Positions 6,343-12,640 of a stretch of DNA of 12,640 bases are shown here, in pieces. The stretch spans positions 1 to 12,640 of the forward strand of contig JANJXE010000203.1 in NCBI GenBank assembly GCA_024709185.1, in the 5' to 3' direction. Under the pieces are notes generated by a model that saw nothing but the letters and a program-made list of their open reading frames with translations, had not been told where the DNA came from and made no database searches. The position numbers and the translations under genes are program-made. Within the stretch, counting starts at the first letter, position 1, and each line of letters opens with the position of its first letter. The stretch comes from Paludibacter sp. (lineage in GTDB: Bacteria; Bacteroidota; Bacteroidia; Bacteroidales; Paludibacteraceae).

Positions 6343-8365
6343 TAATTTTTGTGTGTTCTGAACGGATCACTATATATTTAGTAGTTTCATAAATTCCTTC
6401 AGAATTCTTACTTGTGTTTCTTCGAATTGTTACATTTTTCGTCGATTCGAGACTTATGGCAGGCGATGGACATTGATTAATCATATTACCTTCGATTAAT
6501 AAATTGCGAGCTCCAATACTTTCGACTATTCCTCCACCGCGCCTTTCAAAAACGAAGGATATGACAGCTTGTGTTGCGTTGCTATCAAACCCTGAATTTT
6601 TGATAAAATTATTTCTGATAATTATTTCAGAAGCATAAAGTCCGTTTGGCCATTGTGTTTCGTTATGAAACTTAATTGCGTTGGAAGAACAACCATCGAA
6701 GGAAGTGTTTTCGATTATACCCCTTTTTGATCTGAATACACATCCATACCTCCTGATATTTGTAAACTGTGAATTTCTAATTGCAAATTCACCACACGAT
6801 TTTGAACGATTCCAGATTTGAGTTCTATCCTGAAGCCTCAGGTTGCTTGCCTTAGCATCCACATGACCTGTTGATTCTCTGTGAGACACATTACTGGCCA
6901 TCATCGTTTCACTTGTAATCATTTCATCAGGTAATTCGTGATTAAACCAAACTTTATACCTACCATCATTTTGTTTTTCTACTTTTACTACCTTTGTTTC
7001 TAATGATATCTTGCCTTTTTGAGGTTCAAAGAAAGAAACATTGTCACCTACATCAAAATTGAAGAAAGTTTCCTCACAAATAGCTGCATTTTTGACACCT
7101 TGTGGTTTTGAGGCTGCAATAGCAATAGGTCGTGCATATAAGGCAACACCATCATCTCCCAATCCTTGAATATGGTTTTTTTCAATCCATGGGCCTATTA
7201 CATGCTCCCGTATATGAATACCATCTGCATTTCCCATCATCCAATTACCCTCTTGCATAATTGTTTTGCAGTGTAGTATGTTGAAATTAGAACCTTTAAT
7301 CGAAACAAACCCCATTCCTCCCCAGCCATCGGTAGTAAGATTGTAAGCTGTTACATTTTTTGAGTCGGCAAAATTAACAAACATAGCTGAGCCACCTCTG
7401 AAATGATATACAAAGCGACCCCCTACTTCCCAATCTGTGAAATCTCCACCTGCATCTAGCTGAATGGAATAGGATTTTTCATTTTTCTTTTCAAAGCTAT
7501 TCATGCGATAAAAACTAGAACTTTTTGTTTTTAGCCGGCCGTCTATTGTCGGATCAAGAAGAATGAAAATATCATTTTTAATATTTGAAGAGGATGTGAA
7601 ATCAGGAGAGTCTTGTTCTAATTTTACTTCTACACTTCGTTTGTTTTGGTCAACTGATTCAATGTAACCCTGAACTCTTAGCGCTCCTTTTTTATAACTT
7701 ACATTAAACCCATTAATTGAAATGTTTCGACAGGATGAGGCCTCAATCAGACCTTGATATCTATTTAAAAAATAAATATTAACATCTGTTCCTTCTATCT
7801 CAATATTGCTGACATTTTGTAGCTGTATAAGTGCTCCACTTAATTTATCGCCAATATAATAATCTCCTTTTTTTACGATAATTTTAACGCTTTTCCCTGC
7901 TTTTGCTAACTTTTCGGCTTTTTGTACTACAGACTGGAATAATTCCGTGTTATCAGTATTATTATCTGGTGAAATGTATAATACTTTTTGAAATTTTTTA
8001 ATTGTGAAAGACTTTATGTTGGTCCATTCAGAACTATCTCCTCCATAAGTGATGTTTTTCACCCTCCAATAATAAGTCCCGGGATTAAATGGAAGGTCAT
8101 GTACATATCTTGAAAGATAAACCGTATCCTGATCGATCAACGAATTAAACAACTTATCGGTGGAGATTTGGATTATGTAACGTATAGGCTGGCCCATGTC
8201 CTCAAATTGTGCAGGATGATCTTCCCAGTCAAAATTTGGAAATCGATAACTGTCAGAGGAGGTGCTGTAAGCTTGTTGTGTGAATGCGAACAATACAACG
8301 TTATATATAATAACAGCAGAGATATATTTTCTCAGCTTCAGAAAATCAGTTGATTTGAATTTCAT
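6329..8365 (-). CDS. FN3 plus right-handed beta-helix protein, GH110-like putative glycosidase (short paralogue)
   Basis: The 678-residue product begins with a signal peptide (about 1-35), then an FN3-like sandwich (about 39-123, starting YRFPNFDW and ending in PGTYYWRV strands), then a parallel beta-helix to the C-terminus. No sorting domain follows, so I expect a periplasmic enzyme. Key features of the helix are WGGMGF (348-353), NADGIH (379-384), GDDGVALYARP (403-413), QIWNRSKSCGEF (516-527) and several R-N-N-x-I coils. D381 and D404-D405 have the same 23/24-residue spacing as D298 and D321-D322 of the neighbouring GH110 enzyme, and both proteins carry a beta-rich insertion just after this site (about 428-505 here). 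I infer a remote GH110 relative with glycosidase activity; a polysaccharide lyase or another beta-helix family cannot be excluded. It is a close paralogue of the next upstream gene, 77 of 98 residues being identical across 316-413 by hand count. It starts 18 bp after that gene ends and overlaps the GH78-like gene by 14 bp. Confidence 0.8.
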   Translation of the reverse strand: MKFKSTDFLKLRKYISAVIIYNVVLFAFTQQAYSTSSDSYRFPNFDWEDHPAQFEDMGQPIRYIIQISTDKLFNSLIDQDTVYLSRYVHDLPFNPGTYYWRVKNITYGGDSSEWTNIKSFTIKKFQKVLYISPDNNTDNTELFQSVVQKAEKLAKAGKSVKIIVKKGDYYIGDKLSGALIQLQNVSNIEIEGTDVNIYFLNRYQGLIEASSCRNISINGFNVSYKKGALRVQGYIESVDQNKRSVEVKLEQDSPDFTSSSNIKNDIFILLDPTIDGRLKTKSSSFYRMNSFEKKNEKSYSIQLDAGGDFTDWEVGGRFVYHFRGGSAMFVNFADSKNVTAYNLTTDGWGGMGFVSIKGSNFNILHCKTIMQEGNWMMGNADGIHIREHVIGPWIEKNHIQGLGDDGVALYARPIAIAASKPQGVKNAAICEETFFNFDVGDNVSFFEPQKGKISLETKVVKVEKQNDGRYKVWFNHELPDEMITSETMMASNVSHRESTGHVDAKASNLRLQDRTQIWNRSKSCGEFAIRNSQFTNIRRYGCVFRSKRGIIENTSFDGCSSNAIKFHNETQWPNGLYASEIIIRNNFIKNSGFDSNATQAVISFVFERRGGGIVESIGARNLLIEGNMINQCPSPAISLESTKNVTIRRNTSKNSEGIYETTKYIVIRSEHTKINEEQ
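8064..8089. repeat. 26-bp exact repeat, copy A, within paralogous FN3 domains
   Basis: These 26 bases are identical to 11064-11089, exactly 3000 bp away in the same orientation. Both encode the NPGTYYWR end of the FN3-like domain in the two beta-helix paralogues. It is a remnant of the tandem duplication and a possible site for recombination between the copies. Confidence 0.85.
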
Positions 8366-8383
8366 TTTTTCTTTCTATTTAAT

Positions 8384-11300
8384 TTAATGTACAATAACCT
8401 TCTCAAAAACTGAAATGTTATGATTTGCTATCTGCAAAAAATAGATTCCAGGTCTTAGATTTTTCAATGGAATTGTTGTCGTACCTTTTGCTTCATTCAT
8501 GAAAAACACTAATTTTCCGTTGCAATCAAGAAGTTTGATTAGAGCACTTTCAGTAAAGTTAAATTGAACACTCAATTTTTCTTTTGCAGGATTTGGGAAA
8601 ACAGTAATCTTTTGACTGAAATTGTTTTTATCAGTATGATTCGGTCTTAATGTTAATAACAGTTGTGGAATATTTGAACTTTCTGACTCTTTGGAATAAT
8701 AACTAGTCATAACTTCTGAATTATTCGCATCTTCTATCATGAAGGATATTTTTCCATCACCACTTCTTTCTGTCTCGACTTGATTTGTTACGTCAAATTC
8801 AATCCATTTTTCCCTGTCTGGAGAAGTCTGAGAGTTAAGAACTTTACCGGCAACAGGACTATTGTTCCAATTTATACGTGTTTCTTCCCAAGTGTCATCT
8901 TCAACAAACAATACATTATGTGTTGTAGATGCGCCATCAATTGATGCCAGTTTTAGTGCCAGTTTAGCAGAAGTAACCGGAACCGTTATATTCTTTAAGT
9001 CAAATTTTATAATACTTTTTCGTGCATAGTTGTCGTTTGTTGAGTTTTTGATAATTAATCCTGTTGTAAGCCCAAAGTTCGTATTTGCAAAACTACCACC
9101 ATGTATGTATGCATCTGCTTCAGGTCGTACTAATTCGACACCCGTCGTTTTCTTAAAAGTAACATGAAGGTTGTGATTCTGAGTAACGTTTCTCAATGTA
9201 TAACTTTGCATCGCTCCTAAAAATACACCATCTAATGCTATATTATCGACTTCGTAACCTACATTTGGATTAAATTCGAATAATTCGTTTGTGCCACTAA
9301 AAAATGTTACCTCTCCTGCAGGTGATATTGTGCCATTTTCTCCGGATGTAGCCATTACTTTATAGATTAGGGGGGCTGCAACTTCGTGGTTTTTTATCGA
9401 ATTTATTAAGGTGGAATAACGAATATTGCCAGAACGATTATAACTGAAACTAACATCTGTTAGTGCCCCATTTGCGAGACTGACTTCATTATTTCGGATG
9501 ACAATATTCTCAGCGCCTACCAATGAAATTTCCGGAGAGGGACAGCCTTTTATAAAATGATTTTCTATCAATATGTTTTTTGGTCCGATGTTTTGTATCG
9601 ATGTGCCTCTCCCTTCAAAGTAGAATGCTATAGGGGCTTGTGTTCCTCCACCGTCAAAAGCACAATCAATAACTGTATTATTACGTAATATTATTTCTGA
9701 TGCATATAACCCATTGGGATAAGCAGTTTCATTGCGAAACAATATTGCTTGTGAGGAAGCGCCTTCGTAAAAGGAGTTCTCGATTGCACCACGCCTGGAC
9801 CTGAAAACACTGGCATAGCGACGATTGTTGATAAATTTACTTTTGCGAATCATAAATTCTCCACACGACTTTGATCGATTCCAAATCTGAGTCACATCAA
9901 CAAGCGGAGAACCAGTAATTATTCCCTCTGGAAGGGGACTTGCAAAATAAACCAGGAAACTACCACCAAGATCAACCACGCTTGTTACTTTGGTTTCGAG
10001 CAATATTCTTCCTTTTGTAGGGTGGAAGAAGGACACTTCATCTCCGGCTTCTAAATTAAAAAACTCTGATACACATATTGCTGCATTTTCACTGCTATTG
10101 GGTTTTACTGCGCTCATGGATACAGGTCGGGCATAAAGTGCAACTCCATCATCACCTGTAGCCTGGATTTCAGTGTCTTCAATCCAGGGACCTGTTGTAT
10201 GCTCCCGAATATGGACTCCATCGGCATTTCCCATCATCCAGTTGCCTGGTTTTAAGCTTGTTTTGCAGTTTAAAATATTAAAGTTTGAGCCTTTTACCGA
10301 AACGAATCCCATACTTCCCCAGCCATCGGTACTGAGATTGTAAGCCGTTACATTTTTTGATTCGCTAAAATTCACAAAACTTGTTGAACCTCCCCTAAAG
10401 TGATAAACAAATCGATCACCAGCTTCCCACTTAGTGATATCTCCTCCTTCACTAATAACAACTGAGTAAGTTCCGTTATTGTTTTTTGAATAATTCACCA
10501 TACGGTAAAAATTAGATGATCTTTTTTTTACTCGTCCATCAACAACCGGATCAAGCAGTATAAATATATCGCTATCTATTCCACTGGATTGACTGAAATC
10601 CGGAGATCCTTCATCAATTGAAAGCTGCATTGTTCGGGTGCTTTGGTTCACTGCCAACACCCGCCCCTGAACTCTAAAAATTCCACTTGCGTATGTAACC
10701 GAAATTCCACTAATTGAAATGTTTTCACATGCAATCGCTTTTATAAGCCCCTGATTCCTTTTTGAGAAATGGAAGCGAGCCCCTGTGCCCTCAATTTCAA
10801 TATCTTTGACCATGTTCAATATAATGGCCTCACCTTCCAAAGCATTACCAAAATAATAATCTCCAGCCGGAAAAACGATCTTCACAGCTTTTCCACCTGC
10901 GGCTAATAATTGTGCCTGTGATATCGCATCTTTAACACTGGCAGTGCAATCGTTTTGACCAGATGGTGAAGGTACCATAACCGTTTGCTGAACTTCGTCA
11001 ATCTGAAATATCAGAGTGTCATTCCATTTTGAAACTTCGCTATCATAGTTTATGCTTCGTGTTCTCCAATAATAAGTCCCGGGATTAAAGGGTAGGGCGT
11101 GAACATAACGAGATAAAAATACCGTATCTCTGTCGATTAAATTCGAAAATTGATTGTCTGTGGCAATTTCAATTTCGTATTTTACTGGTTTGGCTGGATC
11201 AATAAATTGTTCAGGGTGATCATTCCAATCAAACCCAGGGAACCGATATGTACCTACCAATGGTGTTTCTGTCGACAGATCGAGATGGGTCACACTTCTC

Positions 11301-12079
11301 CAGGATGAGCCTAATCTGAATTCATCTATCCGCCCCAACCCTTTTGTAAAAGCCATCCTAATCGAATGCATTGAAGTAGATAATGACCCACCTGATGCTG
11401 AATAATGCCACACAACTGATTCATCATTTTCAGGAACAAAATCTCCGTCTTTAAATACTGCCGTTTTTACTTCAACCTGAGAGTTGATATATTGATAGCG
11501 AACAACTAATAAATAAGTAAGATTGTTTTGTATTATGCCTGCTTCAGATTGGGTAGTAGCTGCGGCATACCCATTTAGATTTCCGGCATTTACCTTAATC
11601 CGACCGTCTGGAGTTATTCCAATTGCAAATCCAGATGAACTTCCTGTTGATGTTATTCCTTCTAACCGATAATTACCGGTTGCGTCTTTAGATGTTAAGA
11701 ATGAAATATAAAAGGAACTTTGTTCTTCTCCAAGAGAAATTGGTTGTAGTAATTTTCGACTAATTCCCTGACCATATGGGGAGGAAGAAAATGCATGACC
11801 ACCGGTGGCTTTTAATTTAGTTGAACCAGGATACGTTAAACTTGTATTGGAAATACTTACTATTCCATTAGCAGCAGGGATAATCCATGAACCATCCCAA
11901 CCTTTTCCCGATATTCCGTTTATAGCGGTAATTGGAGTGCCAGTGATGTTAAAATCGTCCATCAACAAAATTGTATCTTTTGAAGAATTGAAAGAATACC
12001 CCAGTGCCTTGCAAAAACTGCTATAACCTGAAATTCCAAAAATTATAATTAGGATTACTATCTTTTTATGTATATTCAT
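8384..12079 (-). CDS. Large modular T9SS-exported GH110-like beta-helix protein (long paralogue)
   Basis: This 1231-residue protein has many modules. In order: signal peptide (about 1-26); a LamG/concanavalin-like sandwich (about 38-270, starting LLMDDFN); an FN3-like domain (277-362, starting YRFPGFDW); a right-handed beta-helix (about 370-880); one divergent InlB B-type repeat (about 905-977, NGTISPAGEV and GYEVDNIALDG); a DNRLRE/CBM96-like module (about 980-1145, PEADAYIHGG and SIIKFDL); and a type A T9SS sorting domain (about 1155-1231, ITVFPNPAKEKL through GIYFLQI). The protein is therefore expected to cross the outer membrane and stay at the cell surface or be released. The helix has NADGVH (618-623) and GDDGVALYARP (642-652), so D620 and D643-D644 repeat the GH110-like triad spacing. 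It is paralogous to the following gene over the FN3 and helix regions. Likely role: first attack on a polymeric glycan, held close by the accessory modules. The specific activity is unknown. The upstream gap holds a strong hairpin but no clear promoter. Confidence 0.82.
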   Translation of the reverse strand: MNIHKKIVILIIIFGISGYSSFCKALGYSFNSSKDTILLMDDFNITGTPITAINGISGKGWDGSWIIPAANGIVSISNTSLTYPGSTKLKATGGHAFSSSPYGQGISRKLLQPISLGEEQSSFYISFLTSKDATGNYRLEGITSTGSSSGFAIGITPDGRIKVNAGNLNGYAAATTQSEAGIIQNNLTYLLVVRYQYINSQVEVKTAVFKDGDFVPENDESVVWHYSASGGSLSTSMHSIRMAFTKGLGRIDEFRLGSSWRSVTHLDLSTETPLVGTYRFPGFDWNDHPEQFIDPAKPVKYEIEIATDNQFSNLIDRDTVFLSRYVHALPFNPGTYYWRTRSINYDSEVSKWNDTLIFQIDEVQQTVMVPSPSGQNDCTASVKDAISQAQLLAAGGKAVKIVFPAGDYYFGNALEGEAIILNMVKDIEIEGTGARFHFSKRNQGLIKAIACENISISGISVTYASGIFRVQGRVLAVNQSTRTMQLSIDEGSPDFSQSSGIDSDIFILLDPVVDGRVKKRSSNFYRMVNYSKNNNGTYSVVISEGGDITKWEAGDRFVYHFRGGSTSFVNFSESKNVTAYNLSTDGWGSMGFVSVKGSNFNILNCKTSLKPGNWMMGNADGVHIREHTTGPWIEDTEIQATGDDGVALYARPVSMSAVKPNSSENAAICVSEFFNLEAGDEVSFFHPTKGRILLETKVTSVVDLGGSFLVYFASPLPEGIITGSPLVDVTQIWNRSKSCGEFMIRKSKFINNRRYASVFRSRRGAIENSFYEGASSQAILFRNETAYPNGLYASEIILRNNTVIDCAFDGGGTQAPIAFYFEGRGTSIQNIGPKNILIENHFIKGCPSPEISLVGAENIVIRNNEVSLANGALTDVSFSYNRSGNIRYSTLINSIKNHEVAAPLIYKVMATSGENGTISPAGEVTFFSGTNELFEFNPNVGYEVDNIALDGVFLGAMQSYTLRNVTQNHNLHVTFKKTTGVELVRPEADAYIHGGSFANTNFGLTTGLIIKNSTNDNYARKSIIKFDLKNITVPVTSAKLALKLASIDGASTTHNVLFVEDDTWEETRINWNNSPVAGKVLNSQTSPDREKWIEFDVTNQVETERSGDGKISFMIEDANNSEVMTSYYSKESESSNIPQLLLTLRPNHTDKNNFSQKITVFPNPAKEKLSVQFNFTESALIKLLDCNGKLVFFMNEAKGTTTIPLKNLRPGIYFLQIANHNISVFEKVIVH
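11064..11089. repeat. 26-bp exact repeat, copy B, within paralogous FN3 domains
   Basis: Identical to 8064-8089. It lies in the FN3-like domain of the long paralogue and encodes the same NPGTYYWR stretch. The bases on either side differ between copies, so the identity reflects conserved coding sequence in a tandem duplication, not an inserted element. Confidence 0.85.
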
Positions 12080-12108
12080 TATTTATTCTATAACTGTTTA
12101 AGCACTTT

Positions 12109-12143
12109 AGCAAACGTCTTACCGGTTGTGTAAGACGTTTGCT
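12109..12143 (-). terminator. Perfect 14-bp inverted repeat; possible terminator, attenuator or processing hairpin
   Basis: AGCAAACGTCTTAC (12109-12122) and its exact complement GTAAGACGTTTGCT (12130-12143) flank a 7-base loop. On the minus strand the stem starts 36 nt after the stop of the upstream gene and ends 30 nt before the ATG of the long beta-helix gene, so it would fold in the RNA between them. The stem is strong, but no U-tract follows it in the direction of transcription (AAAGTGCTT comes next), so it is not a textbook intrinsic terminator. It might reduce read-through, protect or process the mRNA, or bind a protein as DNA. Confidence 0.5.
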
Positions 12144-12178
12144 GTTTCAATCATTTTCTCAATTAAAAACAAATTTTC

Positions 12179-12640
12179 TTATCTAACGAGCACTTTGGAA
12201 ATCACTTTATTTACTTTTACAAGATAAATCCCTTTATCAATCGAAATATTTATGCTTTCTGAATTTGCAACAACCGACTTCAATAGCTGTCCCGCAATGG
12301 AATATACTGCAACTGAAGCATTTTTTGCATTTGCAATAACAATTTCATTTTCCAAAGCAAAAACTGTCGATTTGGCTAATTGATTAGTATTTGAAGATGT
12401 TAAGGGGCCAGACAGCTGATACGCTCCCAAGTCATAATGATAGGAAGGATTACGTTCAGTACCAGTTAAATCTGTAGTTGGAATCGTTGCAGTCAGTGCC
12501 ACTGAAGCGCCTGTTCCTCCAATTAAATAGCTTGAAGGAATAGTTTCCAGGGCTGTTGCGGTCACACCCACAGAAGCTGTTGAAGTAATTTTGAAATTTG
12601 AAGCCCGGATAGCATCGTAGGTAGCCTGATTAAAATCAAC
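12179..12640 (-). CDS. C-terminus of a secreted beta-helix-type protein with a sorting-type domain (partial, runs off right edge)
   Basis: The frame is open from the window edge at 12640 to the TAA at 12179-12181, giving the last 153 residues of a larger protein. A GTG at 12571 is only an internal Val codon. The first half ends in the motif YHYDLGAYQLSG, which typically closes secreted beta-helix proteins of Bacteroidota (D-x-GAYE/Q). The last about 65 residues (ENEIVIANAKNASVAVYS, then GQLLKSV, GIYLVKV and KVLVR) form a beta-sandwich sorting-type domain, either the T9SS type A signal or the related DUF6383 family. It is thus probably an exported polysaccharide-active protein such as a lyase or glycosidase, but the catalytic part is missing from the window. 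It lies 99 bp upstream of the long beta-helix gene in the same direction and may be the first part of the same transcription unit. Confidence 0.8.
   Translation of the reverse strand, partial: VDFNQATYDAIRASNFKITSTASVGVTATALETIPSSYLIGGTGASVALTATIPTTDLTGTERNPSYHYDLGAYQLSGPLTSSNTNQLAKSTVFALENEIVIANAKNASVAVYSIAGQLLKSVVANSESINISIDKGIYLVKVNKVISKVLVR

Noticed and set aside
6329..8365. Heparinase II/III-type lyase, suggested by the N-terminal FN3-like segment
   Set aside because: Only the small sandwich domain resembles such proteins; the rest is a beta-helix with no toroid domain or lyase motifs.
12001..12015. Lipobox Cys in the leader of the 1231-residue protein (SSFCKALG)
   Set aside because: The residues before Cys are not L-(A/S)-(G/A), and the protein has a T9SS sorting domain, so a type I signal peptide is the better reading.
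12569..12571. GTG as the start of a small 130-residue gene
   Set aside because: The same frame is open without a stop to the window edge and the product begins in the middle of a typical secreted-protein C-terminal region, so this is an internal Val codon.

Overview
The window reads as a carbohydrate-degradation gene cluster from a member of the Bacteroidota. The DNA is AT-rich and every convincing gene lies on the minus strand, so transcription runs from high to low coordinates. Two proteins end in (or near) a type IX secretion (T9SS) type sorting domain. Almost every complete product starts with an export signal, and translation starts lack clear Shine-Dalgarno sites, which is usual in this phylum. 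The exact genus cannot be read from the sequence; a polysaccharide-degrading Bacteroidales/Marinilabiliales-like organism is my inference.

Layout in transcription order. (1) 12640-12179: the 3' end of a secreted protein that runs off the right edge, ending in a C-terminal sorting-type domain. (2) 12178-12080: a 99-bp gap with a perfect 14-bp inverted repeat. (3) 12079-8384: a 1231-residue modular T9SS-exported protein with a LamG-like domain, an FN3-like domain, a right-handed beta-helix, an InlB-type repeat, a DNRLRE/CBM96-like module and a sorting domain. (4) 8365-6329: a 678-residue paralogue of the FN3 plus beta-helix core without the accessory modules. (5) 6342-4042: a GH78-like alpha-L-rhamnosidase. 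(6) 4033-2261: a GH127-like (DUF1680) beta-L-arabinofuranosidase. (7) 2134-425: a GH110 alpha-1,3-galactosidase. (8) 424-180: an intergenic region with two LacI-family-type operators in inverted orientation and a possible Bacteroidota -7 element. (9) 179-1: the 5' end of another secreted protein that runs off the left edge.

Genes 3 to 6 are separated by 18 bp, a 14-bp overlap and 8 bp, so they are almost certainly co-transcribed; the GH110 gene follows after 126 bp. The set would remove alpha-1,3-galactose, beta-L-arabinofuranose and alpha-L-rhamnose caps from a branched glycan. Arabinogalactan-protein or exudate-gum side chains fit that combination, but this is inference. No SusC/SusD pair, sulfatase or regulator gene lies inside the window.

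The most interesting observation is that the two FN3/beta-helix paralogues appear to be remote relatives of the GH110 enzyme in the same cluster. All three carry an Asp-x-x-His motif followed 23 and 24 residues later by an Asp-Asp pair, a shared G(G/S)MG strand before it, and insertions at comparable points of the helix. They may be an uncharacterised GH110-like glycosidase clade, present as a tandem pair with one T9SS-exported and one probably periplasmic copy.
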